Source of the DNA: Ptychodera flava
Lineage: Eukaryota; Hemichordata; Enteropneusta; Ptychoderidae
Assembly (NCBI RefSeq): GCF_041260155.1
Contig: NC_091947.1
Location: 32,311,528-32,375,527, forward strand
Length of the DNA: 64,000 bases
Reading direction: 5' to 3'
Part shown: positions 21,289-31,454 of the stretch, one piece after another
Layout of the letters: every line of letters starts with the position of its first letter
Position numbering within the stretch: position 1 is the first letter of the stretch
Made by a program: the position numbers and the translations under genes
The notes under the pieces: generated by a model
What the model was told of the DNA's origin: nothing
Database searches by the model: none
The model's input: the letters and a program-made list of their open reading frames with translations, nothing else

Positions 21289-22568
21289 CTAAAACTGATG
21301 ACGTTCATCGTGCATATCTCGACGTTTACCGTGAAATATCACGGCTGATATTTTACGTTGAACGTCACTAGGATGTAGCATATGGGCATGGGTATATGAT
21401 AAATTACATATATATTCAGTAATACAAGAAGTATTCTCATTGGGATTTTCAACATGCTCATCTCTACATTCCTGTGTAACTTGTGGAGTTTGTTCAACAT
21501 TACATCCTGTCATTTCAATTTCTTTCCTTACTTTTCCATGAATAAGTTCAGGAATTATTATGGACTTAAATACAACCAAACACTTTGAATATACTTCTTC
21601 CATTAACATAGGATCAAAACATATCTCTTCGAAATGTAGATTGTTGTAGGGACTTGCTGTTTTTAAAGCAAAATAACCAACTCCAGATTCCAATGAAAAT
21701 AGTTGCCCTTGCACTTGAAAAAAATATGGATGATTGGATTTGAGTTTTATTTGCCCAGAAGATGTAATATGCAAACAAGAATCAGGGAGCTCAGCATATT
21801 TAGGGATGGACAAATGTCTCATTTTGTATGGATTCTTAACTTCAAGTGGACGAATCCCACAACAATCACACGTCACCAGTGCATCAGGAGAAGCAGCTAT
21901 TATTGGGCATCTGGGATACAAGATTAGGCCACATTGCTTAACACTCAATTTCCTATGAAACTTGCGATTCACACGAAGAAATTGTTGAATAGCAATTCCT
22001 TCATTATATTTCCCCCAATCAGTAGCTGGTGAAGAGAAAGGAGGATTGTAATTCATGACACACTTTAAGAATGATGTATTCTTGTCACTCACAGTTCCAT
22101 CTACTGACACTTTTCGTGTTACATCAAAGAGTCTAGTGGCAGTTATGCGACCAACACGATACTTATACCACATATCTGAATCAGACTGATTTACAGTTGC
22201 ATCACTGACTAACTGTACAACATTAGTGTCAATTGGGTTCATAGCACTCTCTATTAAAGTTTGTTCATCACACTGTTCAGCAAGTTCTGGTAATGATGGG
22301 GGTAAAACAGGCTCCTCAATCACCGAAGTCTCCTCTTGAGTGACGACTACTTCTTGCGTGACAGAAATTTCTGATAAATCTGGGTTTTGACGATCAGGAT
22401 CTGCTGCGATATTCATGTAACACAAAATACCAGCATTCCCACCGGTTACCTCACGTAGACCATCGAGATCCATATCTTCCACCTTTCTTTGTTGTCTGTC
22501 ATCTATAGCCCTTGGATCATACCTGAAGCGGTTAGACTTGGACACAGTTTCCTCCACGATACAGTTAC
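21289..22568 (-). CDS. ISL2EU nuclease gene, last exon: YqaJ-family exonuclease domain
   Basis: The last and largest exon of the minus-strand gene starts after the acceptor AAATATGCAG. An acidic, low-complexity linker is followed by the YqaJ/PD-(D/E)XK fold: WYKYRVGRITATRLF, WGKYNEGIAIQQF with the conserved Glu, IAASPDALV with the metal-binding Asp, and GIRPLEVKNPY supplying the ExK pair. YFFQVQGQLF then matches the conserved Gln motif. All catalytic residues are present, so the nuclease domain looks intact. YqaJ proteins trim DNA ends exonucleolytically; in ISL2EU elements a role in processing or repair during transposition is inference. The final roughly 35 residues (after ITEYICN) run into inserted repeat sequence and may not be native. 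Confidence 0.85.
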
Positions 22569-23303
22569 CTGCATATTTAACAAAGATGTATGGTTACTCA
22601 TAAAATATTCAGCATGCCTGCTGTAGTACCTTCTATCTCATCTTCTTCTTTTCATGTAGGATAACAAAGTTTGGCTCAGGAGGTCGCCATTGCATAATGT
22701 TGTTAAAAACAGTTTCCCCTACCAACACATTGATTATAGAACATTGTACAATGGTATAAGATTATACACCTGCTTCTGTAATATGGTGTTTTGTCACATT
22801 GTAAATTCAAACATTACTGAACGTAGAGAACAATGACTTAGATGCAAAGTACAATTACTTTGCTGTCTTTGGATGCTCCCTCACAATTGACATGACAACT
22901 GTTTTTATGTGAACACCACGAAAACAAGACAATCTGATCATTTGTTTTAGAATATCAATCAGGACGATTAGGTCATATGATCAAGGAAGACTAGACCAAA
23001 AGGTATGATTTTATGATAAAATATTTCTGCTGAACTGTGATTGTCTCACTGAAAATATGCAAATTCTATTGCTTACTTGTTTGGTTTTATACCAGGACAG
23101 TACTTTGTGTCTGGAGCACAAAGCAGATTCGTAGGTTGTGTAATATTGGTTGCCTAGTCAGAATGTGAACATGTGACCACTTTTAAATACAACAGTTTTA
23201 ACAGTTAGCAAAAGCTAGACACCACTGGTACGTTACTACCTCCTTTTTATTATTCTCAGTATCACTTTTAAAACTCAAGAGCACAAAGGAAGGTAAATCT
23301 CAC
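22569..23303 (-). other. intron of the YqaJ gene
   Basis: Intron between donor GTGAGA (23303 downward) and acceptor ATATGCAG. Phase 1 is preserved across it. No embedded element was recognised. Confidence 0.6.
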
Positions 23304-23470
23304 CTTGAATCTTATGTATTGTAATATCTTCAAGAAAGGCTGGCTGGTGTATTTTTTTCGGGGTATGCCACATCTGACGCCTTTCTGTCACGGTTCTGTT
23401 GACACCATGTGCCACCAACTCGATGAGGTTGTGACACACTGCAGCAATATGCTTACATGTTCCCCTGACC
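23304..23470 (-). CDS. YqaJ gene exon 3: second half of SWIM zinc finger
   Basis: After the acceptor TTTCTGCACAATAG the exon encodes VRGTCKHIAAVCHNLIEL and continues to TWHTPKK-type sequence and HKIQ, ending at donor GTGAGA. CKH is the second half of the SWIM signature CxCx(n)CxH whose CSC lies in the preceding exon. Splice phases agree at both ends (2 then 1). Confidence 0.8.
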
Positions 23471-24690
23471 CTATTGTGCAGAAAGAAAAAAGATAAATAA
23501 AATGTTACCAGATGTTATAATCTGAGATTATAAATACTTACAGTGCAAAATATTGTCTATCTCCCTTACTACATGTACCAATCAATTCATGTATATTCTA
23601 GTACATGTCAATTGACTGCTGTGTCTTGAAGTTACTTTGAAAGCTATATATACCATACCACGGACAAACAATATACATCTACATTCAGACTGGAAAAAGT
23701 TGGAAAGGTTTCTATTGTGCTGTTCCCTTACAGACTATTAAAACGCCTATGAATCTGTTCTGGTCCAATACGGGCACAAATGTTTCAAAAATGAGACGGT
23801 TAAGTCCGCCAGACCTGAGCCAGTGTAGGGATTATTTCTATCCACAACTTGCTGTGTGTATGGACTGAACTGCTTCAGAGCGATCTTAAGTTCCCTCGTG
23901 CAACAGGTATTTGTAACAAATAAACAACAACCAACATTCAATTTCTTTCGTTATGGCTGCTGAACAGAACACTACATTCTGTGACAATAGTTGGTTTGAC
24001 CACCAGATCAGTCTGATCATCTCAGTCTGAGCGGACGAAAGTTTACAGAGAATGGTGAATAGAACCTGTAGAGAAAGCCTCGTTCACAAAAATAGTGCTG
24101 AAAGGGTTCTACGAAAGAGTATAAACAGGATAGCTGATCAATTCGACTGCAAGATAAAGGCACCGAAATGGAAGTACAAAGTTGTTTACAGCAACAAGCA
24201 TAGGCAGTATGGAAGTACGAAAGCATTCATGTTAGCCGTTTTGTTACAGTGCTGAATGCTTGGCCATATACACCTTTTGAACTTGAGAGAGCACATTAAG
24301 CTGGCTTACACAACAAAACAGACTTAATTTTTTGTGTGTGCGTGTGGACACAAGCAGACTCAAACTACTTATCCCCTTTGTTTGCAAAACGCAAATAGTT
24401 TTCACAGAAACATTTCCAATTTTTTACTGTCTGAACGTAGTATGTGACACTATTTGTGATTTGCAGACACAGGAGATTAATAGTTAGAGTACGCTTAATG
24501 TCCACACACAAAATTAAGTCTTTGTTTTGGTATTTAAGCCTGTTTAATGCACCCTTTCAAGTTCAAGAGGTGTATATGGCAAAGCACACAGTATTGTAAC
24601 AAGAAGGCTGACATGAATGATGCGGTGCTGTTGTACTGCCTGATGCTGTAAGCAACTACTGTCAATCTAATTTTTATAAATATGACTCAC
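23471..24690. other. intron of the YqaJ gene, with a short hairpin-like repeat
   Basis: Intron sequence. From about 24230 to 24600 there is an inverted similarity (TTTTGAACTTGAGAG..GCACA against GTGC..CTTTCAAGTTCAAGAGG and TTAATTTTTTGTGTG against CACACAAAATTAA), indicating a foldback MITE of about 350 bp. No coding signal. Confidence 0.55.
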
Positions 24691-24934
24691 CCTCCAGGAC
24701 AAGAACAGTAGCCATCGATAATTTGACACCTTTCTTTATGGACTAATATCCAACAGGAGTATGGGTCTGCAGATATACTGGTCTCTCTAATGACCTTGGC
24801 TTTGATGAAACAATAAGGGATATCGGCAGCAACACCATGGTATTTAAGACCATTGACATGAGAGGATAGATGGAGAGATTTCCCATCTCTCAAAGACTCC
24901 TTTCCTCTGGTCTTAATACCTATCGCTTGATTTT
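24691..24934 (-). CDS. YqaJ gene exon 2: region leading into the SWIM finger
   Basis: Acceptor TTGGTTTTTTGTAG, then NQAIGIKTRGKESLRDGKS..CFIKAKVIRETSI..YSCWILV and CQIIDGYCSCPGG up to donor GTGAGT. CSC supplies the first two zinc ligands of the SWIM domain. The 244-nt length gives phases 1 to 2 and joins both neighbours in frame. Confidence 0.82.
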
Positions 24935-25854
24935 CTACAAAAAACCAAAATTGAATGATTTGAGCATCTCTGTTTAACAAGTCTTTACATAATAGTTGAT
25001 CATGCTTTAAAAGACTGCAAAAACTAAAACTATTACTATAATTATTTGTAACTAACTAGGTATTAGAATATGAATATGAATATTGCATATGTAATCATTG
25101 TAAATACTCACTTGTTATTATTTAATCATTGACCTATAAAAAAAAGAAAAAGAACTTTAAAATGAAACAATAAAAATATATATGTAACAAACAAATAAAG
25201 AAATAGCCAAAACAGCGACTGTACCGACTATATTATACATGTACACAGAGATATCATAGCTGTAAGATCAAATGATAGTACTACATGTTATTATCGTTAT
25301 AACTGAAGGAAAATGAGTAAAAAAACTTAAAAGCCCAAATTAGCTGTATCTTTTAGCATATTTTTATGACTTTACTTAGGTACACACTAATCAAAGTACC
25401 TGCTGGGACAGTATGTGCAATATTGAATGGGATAAAGATTACACTATTATTAAATGTTTGCCCACACAATGAATTGAAGTCCCATGCAAAAAAACACCAA
25501 AAAACGTGGATACTGTGCATATCTGCACTGAAGTCTTCACATAAACTGCACAGAGTAGTCCAATGTAAAATATGGGGATGAATATTTTCAACTGTTACAT
25601 TGTAGGTTCTGTTTCCATTGTTATATAATCAATTGTTTAAAATGGCGGGAAATCAAAATGACCGTTAACATTTGAATATTGAATTGTCAAATGGTTTACA
25701 AAAGAATGCTTTCCGAATGTAGAAAAAGCCCGTATCTCTTCAGAGGGTTCAATTCAGAGAGAACCAGGAGAGAGTAGGGAGATAATTTGAGGTCAACAAA
25801 CTCCACGGGTTACAGCTAGCTGGCAGGGCTTGACAAAAGGGTCGACATTGCTAA
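24935..25854. other. YqaJ intron 1, upstream of the 4.4-kb insertion
   Basis: AT-rich intron DNA. At 25824-25835 it contains a CAGGGCTTGACA word identical to the ISL2EU terminus, about 28 bp before the TAA-flanked element. No exon was found here. Confidence 0.5.
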
Positions 25855-26749
25855 GGGGAGAACCATTTGATTTCTGGGGGGGTATGGAGGATTTTGAGAG
25901 AAAAAAAATTGTCACCAGGTGAGAGAGAAGAAAAAAAAATTGATCCTGTCATGGCCTGAGAAAAAAAAATTGTCATAACAGACAGAAGAGAAAAAAAAAT
26001 TGTCACAATGCACCAGAAATAAGCAAATTTGGAAACCTTATTCTCATGTATTCTTTGCCGGCGCGCCGCCGTAGGCGGCCCAAATGTTTTACCAAAAGCA
26101 ATTCTTATGTTTCTTTTCCCAGCACTTATGATATAAGCATGCACTACATAGGTCTACTTTACACCTCAGTACACTCAATGTTTTCCTTCCATTTTCTGAC
26201 CCAAGAAATCATATTTCAGGATTTCTGTTGCAATATCTCAATGGCATAGGCACTATCTAAAGGGGACTATTTGACTTCTGTAAATTGTGAAAATTTAAAA
26301 CACAAGACAGGAGTCAATAAACTAGTGTTAAAACCAATATATTATTTTCTCAATATAAATTTGTTAGAAAGATGTACCTTGACAATGAAAAATTGAGGAA
26401 AAACAAATATAATGAAATACAATGTGTGAGCCTTGTTTTTCTGACCACAAACACCGGATCGCAAACATACCATATTCAGGCTTTTCATTAGAAGCTGGCA
26501 GCTGGAGAAATGACACAAGAAGGTCACAGATTTTCCGTTCCTGTATATTCATTTGTCTTCAGTCTCTGGCAAACAGAACTGTTTTTCACAAATTGTATTG
26601 TCATTGTTGGTTGTTGAATATTGAGACTCAAAACTGATCATGCAAAAAATGTAAAAAATATCAGTCTTCAATGTCATTTTCAAACAGTTTTACCGAGTGC
26701 AAAATAAACTGAAACTCCTCTCAATTGCACCATTAAACACATCAATTTC

Positions 26750-27000
26750 TCAAAATTTCCAATACGAGAGGGGGAACCCCCTCTCGTGCTCTCCCCCTTG
26801 GGGTATTCTAACAGTTTCACTTAGTAAACAAATTAAAAAACCTCTCAGATTGCACCAGACTGCACCATTGCACACATCAATATCTTAAAAATTTCCATGC
26901 AAGATAGGGGAAAGCCCCTGTGACACTTTCCCCCTAAGCCTCTCTCATGTTCTCCCCCTGTACTTTCAAATTCTGCCCGGTCAGATATCCTAGTGAAAAC
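26750..27000. repeat. imperfect duplication 'CTCTCGTGCTCTCCCCC'
   Basis: Two adjacent blocks (about 26700-26820 and 26830-26960) share 'cacatcaat.tct.aaaatttcca' followed by G-rich then CTCTCCCCC words. They look like a divergent tandem pair inside the TAA element. Confidence 0.5.
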
Positions 27001-27629
27001 CCTGTCATAATATCCATCCAAATTAAACAATATACTACTGTATATGATTAGATACTGCGTGATCTTTTATATCTTTATTTTATTGTGACTTTGAATTTCA
27101 TTTTGATGTGTTCACCTTTTTTGAACCATCATGAGATAGCTGATGATAGTCTAGCAGGGTACATCAGGATTTGAAGGGTCTTTACTGTTGCTGTATTTTG
27201 TAAATTTTACAATTACATGTATTGGTATTTAACTTTTCTGAGTGGGGAATGGTCAAAATTTCAGAGTTAGAGAGGATGGTTACTCAAATTCATCATGGTT
27301 GGTGAAGGGGGGAGGGTCACTCGAAATTTCGGAGTTTCAGGCCGTCAATAATGACGGCTCCCTTATATACAACGCATTACAAACTTAATGACCAATAAAA
27401 AAAAAAAGAGCGTCAATTACACTGTAGCTCCCATCCTGGACTATTTAGTGTTTGTTCTCTGGTCAGATATTTGAACATGTGTGAAAGGGATAAAGTGCAT
27501 GAAGTGAAAATACTTAAATGAAATGTACTGGAGACAGTGAAATATGTTTAATGTAATTATTCAGAATATAAATGGAAAAAATACAGAATTAGATATATCG
27601 AATACTGTGATACAACCATTAACTCAACA

Positions 27630-29610
27630 AGTCATTTACAATGACATAGTCCCCACTTGTAATAGGAGTATTAGTCTTGATGGGGCAGGAAAATGTGGTC
27701 ATTAAGAAGTATCACTGGGTGTATATGTTGAGATCTATGGCACATAGGTCTATGTTGTTGTTCCCAATTTGAAACACATGAGGCATGTCTAAGTTATGGT
27801 TCTAAATCGGGAAAAAAGATCAGACCTCTAGCAGTATTGGCCAGCCAAGAAATACATATGCGCATTATAAATGAGGTACAAGATGTGACATCTTAAGGTC
27901 TAATATCCTATCAAAATTGGAGGGTATAGAACTTGTGGTTACTGAAATATGCATATATGTATAATCAAAGGTCAAAGGTCATGGAGGTCACATGACATTT
28001 TGAAAAAAAAATTATATTGCTAATTAATCCCTATATGCCAAAAATCAGATCTCTAGCTCTATTCGCTTGCCCAGAATTAGATGTGTACATAATTAATGAG
28101 GTAAAGCGTGTGTTGTCATAAAGTCTCCCATCCTACTAAATACAAAGGACATAGCACTTGTGGTTACTTATTTATTGACATAAACATATATTTTAGGTAA
28201 AAGGTCATCGAGGTCACATGACATTTAATCAAAAAATTTCTCTCCTATAGTTATCCCTATATACCAAAAATCAGACATCCAGCTCTATTGGCTCGCTCAG
28301 AATGAGATATGTGCATAATTATTGAGGTACAGTATGTGGCGTCATAAGGTGTCCAATCATACCAAACATGAAGGGTGTAGCACTTGTGGTTACCGAGTTA
28401 TGGAAAAATATGTATATTTGAGGTCAAAGGTCACCGAGGTCACGTGACATTTTGTCAAAAAAATTGTTTTGCTAAGTTATCCCTATATACCAAAAATCAG
28501 ACCTCTAGCTCTATTGGCTCGCTCAAAATTAGATATGCGCATAATTAATGAGGTACAATATGTGGCGTCATAAGGTGTCCCATCATACCATACATGAAGG
28601 CTGTAGCACTTGTGGTTACTGAGTTATGGACAAATCTGTATATTTGAGGTCAAAGGTCACCGAGGACACGTGACATTTTGTCAAAAAAATTGTATTGCTA
28701 AGTTATCCCTATATACCAAAAATCAGACCTCTAGCTCTATTGGCTCGCTCAAAATTAGATATGCACATAATTAATGAGGTACAATATGTGGCGTCATAAG
28801 GTGTCCCATCATACCATACATGAAGGCTGTAGCACTTGTGGTTACTGAGTTATGGACAAATATGTATATTTGAGGTCAAAGGTCACCGAGGTCACGTGAC
28901 ATTTTGTCAAAAAAATTGTATTGCTAAGTTATCCCTATATACCAAAAATCAGACCTCTAGCTCTATTGGATCGCTCAAAATTAGATATGCGCATAATTAA
29001 TGAGGTACAATATGTGGCGTCATAAGGTGTCCCATCATACCATACGTGAAGGCTGTAGCACTTGTGGTTACTGAGTTATGGACAAATATGTATATTTGAG
29101 GTCAAAGGTCACCGAGGTCACGTGACATTTTGTCAAAAAATTGTTTTGCTAAGTTATCCCTATATACCAAAAATCAGACCTCTAGCTCTATTGGCTCGCT
29201 CAAAATTAGATAAGTGCATAATTAATGAGGTACAATATGTGGTGTCATAAGCTGTCCCATCATACCATATATGAAGGGTGGTAGCACTTGTGGTTACTGA
29301 GTTATGGACAAATATGTATATTTGAGATCAAAGGTCATCAAGGTCACATGACATTTTGTCAAAATATCCGAGATATCTGCGTGAACGGATGGACTCACGG
29401 ATGGACGAACAGACAGACATGACCCAATCTATAAGCTCCTGGACTTCATCCGTGGGGACTAAAAATTGTGTCACTGCATCCTTTTTGCAATATGAATACG
29501 ATGAGAAACTAAATTTTTACTTTTCGTGGCCTTATACATGGGAGTCTATGGAGATCTGCCTTATACATGGGAGTCTATGGACGTGAACTAAAAATATGCA
29601 AATTTCACCA
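27630..29610. repeat. dispersed repeat (AGTCCCCAC..GTGGGGACT) with internal satellite, copy 1
   Basis: The left portion (27630-27800) and right portion (29385-29610) match 34450-34640 and 35085-35310 nearly base for base, in the same orientation. Boundaries include AGTCCCCACTTGTAATAGG and CCGTGGGGACTAAAA. The centre differs: here it is the 226-bp array, in copy 2 a different unit of about 130 bp. Confidence 0.8.
27740..29400 (+). repeat. 226-bp tandem repeat, about 7 copies
   Basis: The phrase GCACTTGTGGTTACTGAGTT recurs at about 27930, 28155, 28381, 28607, 28833, 29059 and 29285, a spacing of 226 bp. Each unit also has GAGGTCAAAGGTCACCGAGG and TCAGACCTCTAGCTCTATTG. The three middle units are nearly identical and the outer ones diverge, as unequal exchange predicts. 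Short open frames inside are repeat artefacts. Confidence 0.92.
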
Positions 29611-30009
29611 CGATTTGCCCAAATTTGGGAAAGGTCACTCCTATGCACTTCCATACCAAGTTTCAAATCAATCGGACTTGTGGTTTCAGAGCAGGAGATT
29701 TTTTGACCAAAATGGGAGAAAATTACAAAAAAATTCATGAAAAATAGCAAGTCCAAGATACTGACCCAAGATGTGCACAATCATTTCATGTCAGCCCAAA
29801 GTACTTACATGCTAATTTTTCATGTAATCTGCTCAGTGGTTATTGAGTTTTTTCAATTTTGACTGTTTTTACATTTTTTCACTTAATTTGCATATTTTTG
29901 GCAATGACAACTTCATTTGAACAAAATCTCATCTACAGCCCATCATCCATGTACACACCAAATATCAAGATGAAATGTACAGCGGTTTTGGAGTTTTTGA
30001 TGTTGACGG

Positions 30010-30058
30010 ACAGACATACAGACATACAGACATACAGACATCACAGACATACAGACAT
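30010..30058. repeat. ACAGACAT microsatellite
   Basis: About five tandem copies of the octamer ACAGACAT interrupted once. Confidence 0.85.
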
Positions 30059-30361
30059 TTCCCTAGCCTATAAGAATAGCTTCCATTGCCATATAATACT
30101 ATATATGCACTGCTACTCCATTTGGAAAAAAAAAATTGATGCAGGTCTGACAGTAGAAAAAAAAAATTGCTGTCACTCTAAAAGGAAAAAAAAATTTGCT
30201 CCCATACCCTCTTCCTCCATACCCCCCCCCCAGAAATCAAATGGTTCTCCCCTAAGGACGATGCATGCAAGTATTGAACACGTAAATGTTAAATATAACT
30301 AAAAATCATTATATGGTAATATAGTAACACAGGTAGCTGGAGGTCAAATTAAAGTAAATAC

Positions 30362-30695
30362 TTTTGTCGAAGTAGCTTTCTACTCTGCTCTGCTCAACAT
30401 CTGGGAAGCTGTGAGGAGAGTCCTCCCATCCGAATTGAATGCCATCGGGATCTGGCAGACGGATGACACCTTCGTTCAAAACCAACTTTTGGGCTTTGGC
30501 ATCAGCGATGTCTTCAAGCTGTTCTGTGATGGGAGGTTTCCGCTGCAAATCTAGCTGCTCTGCAGCATAGCAGTTCTGCACGAGCTCATCTTTTAGGGAA
30601 ACACCGACCGGAACACCCCGCGTGATTAAAAATTGCCTCAGCTCAGGCACTGTCCAGGACTGAAATTGGCGAGCTGCCGCCGGACAAGTAGCCAT
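30362..30695 (-). CDS. YqaJ gene exon 1: SAP DNA-binding domain
   Basis: The chosen start encodes M-ATCPAAARQFQ followed by SWTVPELRQFLITRGVPVG and SLKDELVQNCY, a clear SAP motif (W..eLr.fL..RG....KdeLv). The 111 codons plus one base end at donor GTATTT, completing a Lys codon with exon 2. The frame stays open further upstream to about 31220, but that part overlaps a palindromic MITE, so I start at 30695. SAP motifs bind scaffold-type AT-rich DNA; here it would tether the nuclease. The combined protein (SAP-SWIM-YqaJ) is about 674 residues with no interruption seen. Confidence 0.75.
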
Positions 30696-31141
30696 GATGC
30701 ATGTGCTGACTGATGACCCCAAACAATCCCAGAATTCAGCGCGTCCGTCGTCATTTCCGCTATCCGCGAAAGAGACTATTGCCAAAGCATGGAGGTAGGA
30801 AGAGACTACCTCCATGACCAAACCATGCGAAATGCTTTTCTTGACAGATACGACATGTTTCGCGTTGAATCGATAAGGTCTCACGAGTTTAGTCAACCGC
30901 GTTTGGACTGTTTGGCGCATCGCAGATGAGATCGTGACGGGGACAATGATTGTGGAAATTTTGTGGGTCCCGCTGAGCCCGATAGTACGGTTTCGCTTGC
31001 CAACAATCCGATCACATGCACTCGCAATGCGTGAACCGAATGACGACGACCAGCGATAGAAACTGACCAATCTTTTTACGACGTCATTTATGCTTGCCAA
31101 AAACGGAAGCCGATGTATGATATGTACCTTCAAATTCATGT

Positions 31142-31236
31142 TAGCTCTGCGTACAGGTCTGTGAGTTCCCGGCGTTATACGGCCTCTTGTGGTGGAGGCC
31201 GTATGACGCCGGAAACACACAGACCGTACGCAGGCC
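31142..31236. mobile_element. about 90-bp palindromic MITE of the GCGTACAGGTCTGTG family
   Basis: The arms CTGCGTACAGGTCTGTGAG and CACACAGACCGTACGCAGG pair around GGCCTCTTGTGGTGGAGGCC. It shares end sequence with 48649-49025 and 13938-15361. A clean duplication is not visible here. It lies just upstream of the SAP exon. Confidence 0.75.
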
Positions 31237-31339
31237 TACTTCAATGTAAACTTTTGAAAAAAAATCGGCGTCAACATCGGCGAAAATTACCAAGATAAGA
31301 AAGCCCTGAAAGCCGCTACGGACTTCGTCGCAAGCATTT

Positions 31340-31452
31340 TGGTCTTGATTATTACAAATGGAGGACAAGTAAAATTTTTGAGAGGACAAGTGAAATTGAA
31401 AATCCACTTGTCCGACGGACAAGTGAACTGGAAAAAAAATTGTCAAGCCCTG
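31340..31452 (-). repeat. ISL2EU right terminal and subterminal repeat region
   Basis: Mirror of the left end: TTGTCAAGCCCTG at the terminus and, inward, GACGGACAAGTGAA, CCACTTGTCCG, GGACAAGTGAAATTG and GGACAAGTAAAA. Confidence 0.75.
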
Positions 31453-31454
31453 AG
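31453..31454. repeat. 2-bp target duplication (AG) of ISL2EU, right copy
   Basis: See the left copy at 6464-6465; the MULE coding frame confirms a 2-bp duplication. Confidence 0.75.

Larger units (their letters stand above)
19425..21405. repeat. four alternating copies of ATCATATACCYATGCCC bracketing two about 0.8-kb segments
   Basis: The motif occurs at about 19430 and 20597 in one orientation and at about 20264 and 21384 in the other. Segments 19430-20283 and 20595-21405 therefore each look like MITEs of about 810-860 bp with short inverted ends, separated by the twin hairpins. Their interiors are not obviously similar. The last copy reads into the 3' end of the YqaJ frame, so its insertion probably altered that C-terminus. 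Confidence 0.5.
25855..30252. mobile_element. 4.4-kb non-autonomous element, GGGGAGAACC ends, TAA duplication
   Basis: GGGGAGAACCATTTGATTTC followed by a G run starts at 25855, and its inverse ends at 30252. TAA flanks both sides (25852-25854, 30253-30255). Subterminal 'gaaaaaaaaattgtca' words recur near both ends. GGG-ended repeats with a TAA duplication suggest PIF/Harbinger-type mobilisation (inference). The interior has no transposase but holds a 226-bp tandem repeat. It sits in the first intron of the YqaJ gene, stretching it from about 1.0 to 5.4 kb. Confidence 0.78.
6466..31452. mobile_element. 25-kb ISL2EU-type DNA transposon with two convergent genes
   Basis: The ends are inverted: CAGGGCTTGACAATT at the left and its reverse complement at the right. 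Both have subterminal GGACAAGT/ACTTGTCC words. Between them are a plus-strand THAP-HTH-DDE_4 transposase gene and a minus-strand SAP-SWIM-YqaJ gene, arranged tail to tail. A THAP/IS4-like DDE transposase paired with a YqaJ-type nuclease and a 2-bp duplication is, to my knowledge, the hallmark of the eukaryotic ISL2EU superfamily. The element interrupts the MULE transposase ORF. About 12 kb of its length is secondary insertions (LINE, 12153-16030 element, 25855-30252 element), leaving about 13 kb. Confidence 0.82.

Noticed and set aside
29062..29250. ORF inside the 226-bp repeat
   Set aside because: Not open in the other near-identical units, so not coding.
27740..29400. CRISPR-like array
   Set aside because: Contiguous 226-bp units without spacers in a eukaryotic intron; a satellite.
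30696..31220. N-terminal extension of the SAP exon
   Set aside because: The upstream open frame runs into a palindromic MITE and has no motif; the Met before ATCPAAARQ is the sensible start.
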